Assembly: GCF_900103365.1 (NCBI RefSeq)
Contig: NZ_LT629703.1
Span: 6,000,501-6,064,500 of the forward strand
DNA: 64,000 bases
Direction: 5' to 3'
Source: Afipia sp. GAS231
Lineage (GTDB): Bacteria > Pseudomonadota > Alphaproteobacteria > Rhizobiales > Xanthobacteraceae
The notes below the pieces were generated by a model. That model did not search any database and was not told the DNA's origin. It saw only the letters and a list, made by a program, of their open reading frames with translations. The number at the start of each line of letters is the position of its first letter. Positions within the stretch are counted from its first letter, which is position 1. The translations under genes and the position numbers were made by a program. Below, one piece after another: positions 56,727-64,000 of the stretch.

Positions 56727-57761
56727 GTGAATAGAAGGATCTTCATCAGTGCTGTCGCGCTGGCCGGCGTTGCCGGTTTCGGATTGGCATCGACAACTTC
56801 CACGCAGGCGCAGGAATTCGCCTCGCCCGAACTGATTGCTGCTGCAAAGGCAGAAGGCAAACTGGTGTTCTACACGGCGAATTTCGCTGAAATCGAACAG
56901 GTCACCATCAAGGAGTTCAACAAGCGCTTTCCTGAGATCAAGGTCGAGATGGTGCGCGCTCCTGGCGGCCAGCTCATCACGCGCATTAAGACCGAGGCCG
57001 CGGCCGGCAAGTTGATCGCCGACGTGGTCGACCATTCCGACCGCGCCTTGATGCAGCCGCTGGAAGACCTGTTCCAGGATTACGCGCCGCCGAACGCGGC
57101 CGACTACAATCCGGAGGCGTTGATTTCGCCAAAATTCTGGCCGCGCGCCACCATCGCCTGGTCGATCGCCTACAACACCGAATTGGTGAAAGACCCGCCA
57201 AAGACCTGGAAGGATCTCACCAAGCCCGAATACGACAAAATGATCGGCCAGGTGTTCGCGCAGTCCGGCGGCACCACCTGGACCCGGATCATGTTCGAGC
57301 GTCAAGTGCTCGGCGAAGACTATTGGGCAAAGCAGGCTGCGACCCATCCGATTCTCTATCCGTCCGGCGCACCGATGGCGGATGCGCTGGTGCGCGGCGA
57401 GGTGGCGATAGGCCCGCTGCTTTACAACATCGTCTATCAGAAACAGAGGGACGGTGCGCCGATCAAGATTTTCTTCCCGCCGGAAGGGACGCCAGTCAAT
57501 CCATATGCCTCGGGAATTACCAAGACCGCAACGCATCCGAATGCCGCGAAACTGTTCTTGAACTGGTCGCTGTCGAAGGAGGGGCAGACCTTCATGATCA
57601 AGGAGTTCGGCAATCTGACCTCGCTGAAGGATCCGCCGATCTATCCCGAAGGCTTCGACCCCAAGGTGGTCAAGGTCTGGTATCCCAAGTTCGATGACTA
57701 CGTGAAGCTGCACGGCCCCTGGGTTGCGGAATGGGACAAGACCTTCGGTTACCGGCAGTGA
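56727..57761 (+). CDS. Fbp-type extracellular solute-binding protein (family 1)
   Basis: The 344-residue protein has a signal peptide (NRRIFISAVALAGVAGFGLASTTSTQAQ, cleavage near 29) and the family 1 start ELIAAAKAEGKLVFYTANFAEIEQVTIKEFNKRFPEIKVEMVR. The class binds Fe3+, thiamine, phosphonates or sugars. Iron-coordinating tyrosine pairs are not evident, so Fe3+ is not assured. The GTG at 56727 is chosen because GGGAGGA lies seven bases before it. Confidence 0.88.
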   Translation: MNRRIFISAVALAGVAGFGLASTTSTQAQEFASPELIAAAKAEGKLVFYTANFAEIEQVTIKEFNKRFPEIKVEMVRAPGGQLITRIKTEAAAGKLIADVVDHSDRALMQPLEDLFQDYAPPNAADYNPEALISPKFWPRATIAWSIAYNTELVKDPPKTWKDLTKPEYDKMIGQVFAQSGGTTWTRIMFERQVLGEDYWAKQAATHPILYPSGAPMADALVRGEVAIGPLLYNIVYQKQRDGAPIKIFFPPEGTPVNPYASGITKTATHPNAAKLFLNWSLSKEGQTFMIKEFGNLTSLKDPPIYPEGFDPKVVKVWYPKFDDYVKLHGPWVAEWDKTFGYRQ

Positions 57762-57789
57762 GCGTGATGCGTATGAAGAAGGTTCGTTC

Positions 57790-58893
57790 ATGACGACGAC
57801 GCTCGAAGTCACCGACCTGCGCAAGCAGTTTGCGATCGGCCGGCCGGCGATCGACGGCGTCAGCTTTAGCGTGCCGGCCGGCGAAATCGTTGTGCTGCTC
57901 GGGCCCTCCGGTTGCGGCAAGACGACGACGTTGCGCTGCGTGGCTGGTCTTGAGCATCCGACGTCGGGTGAGATCAGCATTGCCGGCAAGGTCGTGTCCT
58001 CGCCCGGACGCGGCATTCTGGTGCCGCCGCGCTCGCGCGAACTCGGCATGGTGTTTCAGTCCTATGCGGTGTGGCCGCACATGACGGTGCGGCAGAACGT
58101 GGTCTATCCGCTCAAGCACCGGAAGTTTTCCCGCGAGGAAGCCCGCCGCATGGTCGACGAAGCGCTGGCACTGGTCGGCTTGTCGGAATATGCCGAACGA
58201 CCGGTGGTGGCGCTTTCGGGCGGACAGATGCAACGCGTGGCGCTGGCGCGCAGTATCGTCTACCGGCCGCAACTGCTGCTGCTCGATGAGCCGCTCTCGA
58301 ATCTCGACGCCAAGCTGCGGCTGCGGCTGCGCGACGACCTGCGCGTGATCCTGAAGCAGACCGGCATGACTGCGCTCTACGTGACTCACGACCAGGCCGA
58401 GGCGGTGGTGCTCGGTGACCGCATCGGCGTGATGCGCAACGGCAAACTGCTGCAGATGGGTACGCCCGACGAGATCTATAACCGTCCCGCCGACCTGTTC
58501 GTCGCCAATTTTACCGGCGCGACCAACGAACTTGAAGGCAGGCTGGTTTCGCGCAGCGGCGAATTCGGGACGGTCGATTTCGGCGAAGGAAGACAGGGCG
58601 AGGTGGCGCTGCTGCATTCCTGCGGGCCGGACGACAAGGTACGGATTGCGCTGCGGCCGGAGAACATCACGATCGGCGCCAATAACGGCGTCAATAATTT
58701 CCCGGCCCGCGTGCTCGACCGCCGTTACCAGGGCACGCAGACCGCCTACGGCATCGAACTGTTCGGCAAGCGGCTGGAAGTGGTCGAACTCGGCACCGCG
58801 GCCCGGCATCAGGTCGGGATCGAGACGCTGGTCTCACTGCCACGCGAAAGCTGCTGGGCCTATCGCGATACCGGACCGGTGTCGCATGACTAG
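57790..58893 (+). CDS. Fbp/Pot-type ABC transporter ATP-binding protein
   Basis: The 367-residue ATPase has Walker A GPSGCGKTT, signature LSGGQMQR, Walker B LLLLDEPLSNLDAKLR and a C-terminal TOBE domain (ANFTGATNELEGRL ... VRIALRPENITIG). It belongs to the importer at 54934-57761. AAGAAGG precedes the ATG 57790, which lies 28 bases after the binding-protein stop. Confidence 0.92.
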   Translation: MTTTLEVTDLRKQFAIGRPAIDGVSFSVPAGEIVVLLGPSGCGKTTTLRCVAGLEHPTSGEISIAGKVVSSPGRGILVPPRSRELGMVFQSYAVWPHMTVRQNVVYPLKHRKFSREEARRMVDEALALVGLSEYAERPVVALSGGQMQRVALARSIVYRPQLLLLDEPLSNLDAKLRLRLRDDLRVILKQTGMTALYVTHDQAEAVVLGDRIGVMRNGKLLQMGTPDEIYNRPADLFVANFTGATNELEGRLVSRSGEFGTVDFGEGRQGEVALLHSCGPDDKVRIALRPENITIGANNGVNNFPARVLDRRYQGTQTAYGIELFGKRLEVVELGTAARHQVGIETLVSLPRESCWAYRDTGPVSHD

Positions 58894-58975
58894 CGCCTGA
58901 AGCCCTGGGCCCCCGCAGACGCTCGATCCGTCGGTGAAGATGGATGCGAGCAAGGTGAAGAAGCAGGAGACGGGT

Positions 58976-59054
58976 CGTCGTTCCGGGACGGTCCGAAGGA
59001 CCAGACCCGGAAGTTCGAGATTCCGGGCTCGATGCTTCGCATCGCCCCGGAATG
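58976..59054. repeat. Inverted repeat between convergent genes (CCGGAA type)
   Basis: TTCCGGGACGGTCCGAAGGACCAGACCC is followed by TTCCGGGCTCGATGCTTCGCATCGCCCCGGAA, giving nested stems (GGTCC...GGACC; GATGC...GCATC; TTCCGGG...CCCCGGAA). It separates the convergent ATPase and TctC-like genes and could terminate both. Confidence 0.6.
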
Positions 59055-59066
59055 TCGACGAGGGCC

Positions 59067-60041
59067 TTACTGCGGCGTCATCCCCGACGCCTTGACCACC
59101 GCCGTCAATTTGTCGTGGTCGGTCTTCATCAGCGAAGCCAGCTCACCCAGCGACATCGGCTTGCCCGGAATATCGGCGATTGAGAGTTGCTTGATGACAT
59201 CGGGATTGAGCAGCGCCTTGTTGATGCCGTCGTTGATTTTAGTGGCAATCGCATCCGGCGTCCCCGCCGGCACATAGATGCCGTACCAGGAAACATAGGA
59301 CGCGCCGGGATATCCGGCCTCGGCGATGGTCGGCACGTCAGGGAGATCGGTGATGCGATTCTCGGTGAAGACGGCCAGCGGCCTGATCTTGCCATCCTTG
59401 ATGTGCGGCAGGGCCAGCGCCAGTGAGACGATTTCGAGATTCATCAGGTCGGTCATCAGGTCGATCAGCGCCGGCGGTTGGCCTTTGTAGCCGACATTGG
59501 TCAGCTTGATGTCGGCGGCCTGGAACAGTTTCTGCGCGGTCAGATCGATCGACGAACCGGTGCCCGGATTGCCGAAGTTGAGTTGGCCGGGCTTGCTCCG
59601 CGCCAGCTCGACGAATTCGGCGAGCGTCTTGACCGGCAGCGAGGGGTTGACGACGGCGACGCTCTGATTCCAGATCGCGAGGCCAACGCATGTAAGGCCC
59701 TTCATCGCGTCCCAGCCGGCATCCTTGTACAAGGTAGGGTTCACCAGCGCCGCCGGTCCCGTCACCAGCCAGGTGTAGCCATCGGGATCGCTGCGTGCGA
59801 CCGCCGCAGTGCCGATATTGCTGTTGCCGCCGGGCCGCGCTTCGACCACGACGGTTTGCTTCCAGTCGCGGCCGACCTGTTCGGTGACCGCGCGAGCGAC
59901 GATGTCGACGATGCCGCCGGCGGGGTAGGGCACCACGATGTGGATCGCCCGGCTCGGATAGTTGCTTTGTGCCTGCGCGGTCTGGCCGAGCAGCAATGTG
60001 AGGCCCATGGCAATGCCGAGGGCGGATTTGAGTCCGCTCAT
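59067..60041 (-). CDS. Tripartite tricarboxylate transporter-type binding protein (Bug/TctC family)
   Basis: The 324-residue periplasmic protein has a signal peptide (LKSALGIAMGLTLLLGQTAQAQ) and the Bug hallmarks YPSRAIHIVVPYPAGGIVDIVARAV, VVVEARPGGNSNIGTAAVARSDPDGYTWL and NFGNPGTGSSIDLTAQKLFQ. Bug proteins bind carboxylates or small aromatics, often without dedicated TctAB membrane genes nearby, as here. GGGGAGA precedes the ATG 60041. It lies 62 bases downstream of the iclR gene on the same strand. Confidence 0.92.
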   Translation of the reverse strand: MSGLKSALGIAMGLTLLLGQTAQAQSNYPSRAIHIVVPYPAGGIVDIVARAVTEQVGRDWKQTVVVEARPGGNSNIGTAAVARSDPDGYTWLVTGPAALVNPTLYKDAGWDAMKGLTCVGLAIWNQSVAVVNPSLPVKTLAEFVELARSKPGQLNFGNPGTGSSIDLTAQKLFQAADIKLTNVGYKGQPPALIDLMTDLMNLEIVSLALALPHIKDGKIRPLAVFTENRITDLPDVPTIAEAGYPGASYVSWYGIYVPAGTPDAIATKINDGINKALLNPDVIKQLSIADIPGKPMSLGELASLMKTDHDKLTAVVKASGMTPQ

Positions 60042-60103
60042 TGTTTTCTCCCCCTGTTGTCGGCACCGTTCGAGCGATGCGTCTTGCCGGATCGTCAGGT
60101 TAT

Positions 60104-60919
60104 TCAGCCGTTGGCGACCAGCGAACGGATGCTGCGCGCGAGGCCGAGGATGCGGGGCCCGCATTCGCGCTCGATCTGCTCGGCGCTGAAACGAAATGAC
60201 GGGATGCCGCAATTGACGGAGAGGCAATCGCCCGACGGCGTCCGGTACAGCGGCGCCGCGACGCCAAAGATCTCGCGCCGCCACTCGCCGAGCGAGACCG
60301 CAAAGCCGCGCTCCTTGCACAGTTCGATATCCGGCAGCATCCGCGTTTGCACGTAGTCGGCTTCTTCCGGACGCTCGGCCTTGACGTCGGCGACGTAGGC
60401 CGCCTGTTCTTCCGTCGTGAACAGCGACAGCAAAGCGCGCCCCACGGCGGTCGTCGCCAGCGTGCCGGTAAAACCGACATCGGGGAGGTGCGCCACCGCA
60501 TCGGTGGTGCGCACCGTCTCGACATAAATGAAGTCGAGCCCGAACGGCATCGCGATGGAAACCGTGCCGCCGGTGTAGGCCGCGAATTCGCGGATCAGCG
60601 GGCGAGCGACTTGCCGGACTTTCAGCGCCGACAAAACCGGATAGGCGGCGGCGAGCACGCCAAGCCCGAGTTCGAATCGGCCCTTGGCGTCGCGTTTGAG
60701 GTAGCCGAGCTGCTCCAGCGTGTAGGAAAGCCGCGACACGGTCGGCCGCGACAAGCCGGTATGCAGCGCGAGATCTGCATTCGACAGCGATCCGGTGCGA
60801 TTGCGGAAAGCGGCCAGCACGTCGAGCCCATGCGCCAGCGTGGTCGCAAAGGCGGGATCGGCATGGTCCTCCGGGGCCTTGGCCCGGGACGAGGGATCGA
60901 CGCTGGAGATCGCTGCCAT
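60104..60919 (-). CDS. IclR family transcriptional regulator
   Basis: The 271-residue regulator has an N-terminal winged helix (LAHGLDVLAAFRNRTGSLSNADLALHTGLSRPTVSRLSYTLEQLGYLKRDAKGRFELG) and an IclR effector domain (VSIAMPFGLDFIYVETVRTTDAVAHLPDVGFTGTLATTAVGRALL). It is divergent from an acyl-CoA dehydrogenase/monooxygenase pair, which it probably controls. No ribosome binding site precedes the ATG; a promoter-like pair ends seven bases upstream, so the message may be leaderless. Confidence 0.92.
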   Translation of the reverse strand: MAAISSVDPSSRAKAPEDHADPAFATTLAHGLDVLAAFRNRTGSLSNADLALHTGLSRPTVSRLSYTLEQLGYLKRDAKGRFELGLGVLAAAYPVLSALKVRQVARPLIREFAAYTGGTVSIAMPFGLDFIYVETVRTTDAVAHLPDVGFTGTLATTAVGRALLSLFTTEEQAAYVADVKAERPEEADYVQTRMLPDIELCKERGFAVSLGEWRREIFGVAAPLYRTPSGDCLSVNCGIPSFRFSAEQIERECGPRILGLARSIRSLVANG

Positions 60920-60925
60920 GACGGA

Positions 60926-60954
60926 ATATTGGTCAGAACTGGGACTATTGTCAA
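60926..60954 (-). promoter_or_regulatory. Putative iclR promoter, possibly leaderless
   Basis: On the minus strand TTGACA (60954-60949) and CAATAT (60931-60926) are separated by 17 bases. The expected transcription start falls at or next to the iclR ATG (60919). Confidence 0.4.
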
Positions 60955-61021
60955 GATATCGGAATGAATTTGCAATTCGTGTCGTTATACGCTTAGTTCT
61001 CTCCCAAAAGTGGGAGGCGAC

Positions 61022-62266
61022 ATGGATTTCGATCTTTCCGGTCGATCGGAGCAATGGCGGAACAAGCTGCAGGCGTTCTTCGACGCCGAGGTGCTGCCGC
61101 GCCATCGCGCCTGGCTCGAACACGTCGTCGGCAAGGGCGAGGCCGCACCTTTCATGGGCGACTTGCAGCAGAAGGCGCGCGCGGCGGGCTTGTGGAATCT
61201 TGGCCTGCCTGAACTGGCCGACAGCGAGCCCGGCACGCGGCTTTCCAACCTCGAATACGCGCCACTGGCCGAAATCATGGGCCGGCTGTTCTGGGCGCCG
61301 GAAGTCTTCAACTGCCAGGCGCCTGATGTGCCCAACATGATCGCGCTGCAGAATTGCGCGACACAAGAACAGAAGGCGCGCTGGCTGCAGCCGCTGCTGG
61401 AAGCAAAAACCCGTTCGGCGTTCGGCATGACCGAACCCGATGTCGCTTCGTCCGACGCGACCAACGTTGCCACGCGCATGGTTCGCGACGGCGACGACTA
61501 CGTCATCAACGGCCGCAAATGGTTCATCACCGGTGCCGCGCATCCGCAGTGCAGTTTCCTGATCGTGATGGGCGTGACCGACCCGGACACCGACCGGACG
61601 CGCCGCCATTCCTGCATTATCGTCCCGATGCAAACGCCGGGCGTTCGTCTGGTGCGGCGGCTGCGCTGGATGGGATGCGAGGATCACGTCGCGCCGATCG
61701 GCGAACTCGCCTTCGACAATGTCCGCGTGCCGGCGGCGAACCTGCTCGGTGCCGAGGGCGAAGGTTTCAAGGTCGCACAAATTCGTCTGGGCCCGGCGCG
61801 CATCCATCACTGCATGCGTTCGATCGGGCTGTGCGAACTCTTGATCGAACTGATGATGGTGCGATCGTCGGAGCGCAAGGCGTTCGGCCGCGCCGTGATC
61901 GAATACGACACGATCCAGCGCTGGATCGCCGAAGCCCGCGTCGAACTGGAGCAGGCGCGCTTGCTGGCCTATCGCTGCGCCTGGCGGCTCGACCAGGCCG
62001 GTCATCACGGCGCCTGGCGCGACGTTTCGCTGATCAAGGTCGCGGTGCCCGCCATGCTGCAGCGGATCGCCGATCGCGCCATGCAGGTGTTCGGCGCCAT
62101 GGGCGGCTCCGACGACACGCCGATCCATCAGGCGCTGGCCTGGGGGCGCTTGCTGCGGATTGGCGACGGCCCCGATGAAGTGCATCTGCGGCAGATATTT
62201 CGGATGGAGCCGATGCCGGCCTGGTCGATCGCCAATTCACCGTATCTGTCTGCACACCCGTCCTGA
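61022..62266 (+). CDS. Acyl-CoA dehydrogenase
   Basis: The 414-residue flavoenzyme has the FAD/substrate motif FGMTEPDVASSDATN, NGRKWFITGAAHPQC and the C-terminal GAMGGSDDTPIHQALAWGRLLRIGDGPDEVHLRQI. The family introduces a double bond alpha-beta to CoA thioesters. The N-terminus and length resemble long-chain/ACAD-10/11-like members. The ATG 61022 has GGGAGG upstream (GTG 61010 is possible). It is divergent from iclR and 50 bases before the Baeyer-Villiger-type gene. Confidence 0.92.
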   Translation: MDFDLSGRSEQWRNKLQAFFDAEVLPRHRAWLEHVVGKGEAAPFMGDLQQKARAAGLWNLGLPELADSEPGTRLSNLEYAPLAEIMGRLFWAPEVFNCQAPDVPNMIALQNCATQEQKARWLQPLLEAKTRSAFGMTEPDVASSDATNVATRMVRDGDDYVINGRKWFITGAAHPQCSFLIVMGVTDPDTDRTRRHSCIIVPMQTPGVRLVRRLRWMGCEDHVAPIGELAFDNVRVPAANLLGAEGEGFKVAQIRLGPARIHHCMRSIGLCELLIELMMVRSSERKAFGRAVIEYDTIQRWIAEARVELEQARLLAYRCAWRLDQAGHHGAWRDVSLIKVAVPAMLQRIADRAMQVFGAMGGSDDTPIHQALAWGRLLRIGDGPDEVHLRQIFRMEPMPAWSIANSPYLSAHPS

Positions 62267-62316
62267 GCGGTGCTAATGACGGCCTTATACCTTGATTTCT
62301 CGAAGGACGCTTTCGG

Positions 62317-64000
62317 ATGACGATCACAGACCAGCCCCAGGCCTTGCAGACCCCTTCGATCGACAAGGAGCGGCTGCGCAAAAAATATCTGGAGGAGCGC
62401 AACAAGCGGCTCCGCGCCGACGGCAACGACCAGTATCTGCAAGTCACCGGACATCTCGCCCGTTATCTCGACGACCCCTATACACCGGTCACCCCGCGGG
62501 CGCCGAAGACCGATCATGTCACGTTCGCTTTTATCGGCGGCGGCTTTGCCGGGCTTGCCACTGCAGCGCGGCTGTCGGAAGCCGGCATCAAGGATGTCCG
62601 CATCATCGAGAAGGGCGGCGATTTCGGCGGCACCTGGTACTGGAACCGGTATCCCGGAGCGCAATGCGATACGGCTTCGCTGATCTATATGCCGATGCTC
62701 GAAGAAACCGGGCACATGCCGTCGGAGAAGTACGCGCATGCGCCGGAGATCCTGGCGCACTGCCAGCGCATCGGCAAACAATTCGGTCTCTACGACCACG
62801 CGCTGTTTCACACGATCGTCGAAAGCCTCGAATGGGACGAGGCAAAATCGCGCTGGAACATCCGCACCAACCGCGGTGATGCCTTCACGGCGCAGTTTCT
62901 CGGCATGGGCACCGGGCCGCTGCACGTGCCAAAATTGCCGGGCATTCCCGGCATCGACAGTTTCAAGGGCCACTCGTTCCATACCAGCCGCTGGGATTAC
63001 GACTACACTGGTGGCGACCCCCAGGGCGGGCTGATGGGAAAGCTGGCCGACAAACGCGTCGGCATCATCGGCACCGGGGCGACCTCGGTGCAGTGCGTGC
63101 CGTATCTCGCGCGTGCCTGCAAGGAGTTGTACGTATTTCAGCGCACGCCTTCGTCGGTCGATGTGCGCGCCAACGCGCCGATCGATCCGGAGTGGTTTTC
63201 AGAGATTGCGACGCCCGGCTGGCAGCAGCGCTGGCTGGAGAACTTTACCGCGAACCAGGCCGGAGGCGGCGCCGAGGAAGATCTGGTTCAGGACGGCTGG
63301 ACCGACTTGTCGCGGCGCATCCGCGCCAAGATCATGCTGTTGCCGCGCGAGCAGCGTACCTTGCAGAATATGCGGGCGGCATTCGAGGATTCCGACTTCG
63401 AGAAGATGGAGGAAATCCGCAACCGCGTCGACGCGCTGGTGAAAGACCGCGAAACCGCCGGCAAGCTCAAGGCCTGGTATGGCCAGCTCTGCAAAAGGCC
63501 GTGCTTCCATGACGCCTATCTGCAGGCTTTCAACACACCGGGGACGCATCTGGTCGATACCGACGGCAAGGGCGTCGAGCGGATTACCGCGAATGGCGTC
63601 GTCGTCGCTGGGAAGGAATATCAGCTCGACTGCCTGATTTACGCTTCCGGCTTCGAGGTCGGCACCGAGTATAAGAGGCGCTCCGGCTTCGACCTCACCG
63701 GGCGGGCCGGCGTCAAGCTATCGGACTATTGGTCCGAGGGCATGCGCACCAAGCACGGCATCCACGTGCATGGTTTTCCGAATGCGTTCTTCGTGCAGCC
63801 GACGCAAGGCGCCAATCTGATCTCCAACGTGCCGCATAACCTGACCGAGGCGGCGCGCACCATTGCGATGATGGTGACGCATGCCCAGTCAAACGGTTTC
63901 AAGGAAATCGAAGTCACCAAAGAGGCTGAGGATAAGTGGATCGAGTTGCTGCTCACCAGCGTCGGCCGGATGATCGGCGGTCCCGACTGTACGCCCGGCT
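62317..64000 (+). CDS. Baeyer-Villiger-type monooxygenase, cyclohexanone monooxygenase-like (C-terminus cut by window edge)
   Basis: An open frame from ATG 62317 runs to the window end (561 codons visible). Features in order: an N-terminal extension ([21 protein letters not shown]), FAD site [33 protein letters not shown], the fingerprint [23 protein letters not shown] site [12 protein letters not shown] and [20 protein letters not shown]. The N-terminal extension and length fit the larger cyclopentadecanone/steroid-type enzymes. It would insert oxygen next to a ketone; with the acyl-CoA dehydrogenase upstream it suggests breakdown of an alicyclic or terpenoid ketone. Confidence 0.88.
   Translation, partial: MTITDQPQALQTPSIDKERLRKKYLEERNKRLRADGNDQYLQVTGHLARYLDDPYTPVTPRAPKTDHVTFAFIGGGFAGLATAARLSEAGIKDVRIIEKGGDFGGTWYWNRYPGAQCDTASLIYMPMLEETGHMPSEKYAHAPEILAHCQRIGKQFGLYDHALFHTIVESLEWDEAKSRWNIRTNRGDAFTAQFLGMGTGPLHVPKLPGIPGIDSFKGHSFHTSRWDYDYTGGDPQGGLMGKLADKRVGIIGTGATSVQCVPYLARACKELYVFQRTPSSVDVRANAPIDPEWFSEIATPGWQQRWLENFTANQAGGGAEEDLVQDGWTDLSRRIRAKIMLLPREQRTLQNMRAAFEDSDFEKMEEIRNRVDALVKDRETAGKLKAWYGQLCKRPCFHDAYLQAFNTPGTHLVDTDGKGVERITANGVVVAGKEYQLDCLIYASGFEVGTEYKRRSGFDLTGRAGVKLSDYWSEGMRTKHGIHVHGFPNAFFVQPTQGANLISNVPHNLTEAARTIAMMVTHAQSNGFKEIEVTKEAEDKWIELLLTSVGRMIGGPDCTPG

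Noticed and set aside
55002..57761. 919-codon frame running from inside the permease into the binding-protein gene
   Set aside because: The first part is a shadow of the permease in another frame. The binding protein starts at GTG 56727 with its own ribosome binding site and signal peptide.

Overview
The window is high-GC alphaproteobacterial DNA, most likely from a Bradyrhizobium or close Bradyrhizobiaceae relative. The evidence is codon use, dense back-to-back metabolic operons, many ABC transporters, a fused LivH-LivM permease, and several families of intergenic palindromic repeats of the CATTGCGAGCGAAGCGAAGCAATCC type. I see no tRNA, rRNA, CRISPR array, insertion sequence or phage gene.

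Layout. 1-17.6 kb: a cytosine-deaminase-like amidohydrolase cut by the left edge, an NTF2-like protein, a GntR/FCD regulator divergent from an SsuABC/TauABC-type transporter, a second amidohydrolase, a tandem CaiB/BaiF CoA-transferase fusion, a complete Opp/Dpp-type transporter and a single-chain biotin-dependent acyl-CoA carboxylase. 17.7-24.5 kb: a Baeyer-Villiger-type monooxygenase divergent from a cytochrome P450, a GIY-YIG protein between two palindromic repeats, a GMC oxidoreductase with a small partner, and an HtrA-type protease.

24.7-46.9 kb is the most interesting part: a probable nicotinate catabolic regulon. On the minus strand lie nicA-like, nicB-like (molybdopterin domain fused to three haem-c domains), pncB, a MetY-type enzyme and an alpha/beta hydrolase. 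On the plus strand lie 6-hydroxynicotinate reductase (hnr), an ApbE-like UPF0280 protein, a DUF1185 protein, a branched-chain-type ABC transporter and a MarR regulator. Further right are a crotonase, an enamidase (ena) and a divergent ferredoxin-NADP reductase (fpr). Together they suggest nicotinate -> 6-hydroxynicotinate -> 1,4,5,6-tetrahydro-6-oxonicotinate -> 2-formylglutarate, the reductive (Eubacterium barkeri-type) route. The same operator-like motif, TTYGTGTACRAA, occurs at both divergent promoters (nicA/hnr and ena/fpr), so the two blocks probably form one regulon, plausibly under the MarR protein that ends the hnr operon. An SBP56/methanethiol-oxidase gene and a membrane protein sit inside this block, bordered by a decayed second copy of the marR 3' end.

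47.1-53.1 kb: a compact minus-strand sulfur cluster (fccB-like, soxX, soxY, soxZ, soxA; no soxB or soxCD here), with a two-subunit isoquinoline-1-oxidoreductase-like molybdoenzyme upstream in the same direction. SoxY lacks the usual GGCGG end. 53.2-64 kb: an MFS exporter, an Fbp-type ABC transporter, a Bug/TctC binding protein, an IclR regulator, an acyl-CoA dehydrogenase and a second Baeyer-Villiger-type monooxygenase cut by the right edge.

All functions are read from sequence motifs and remembered family knowledge; no database search was run.
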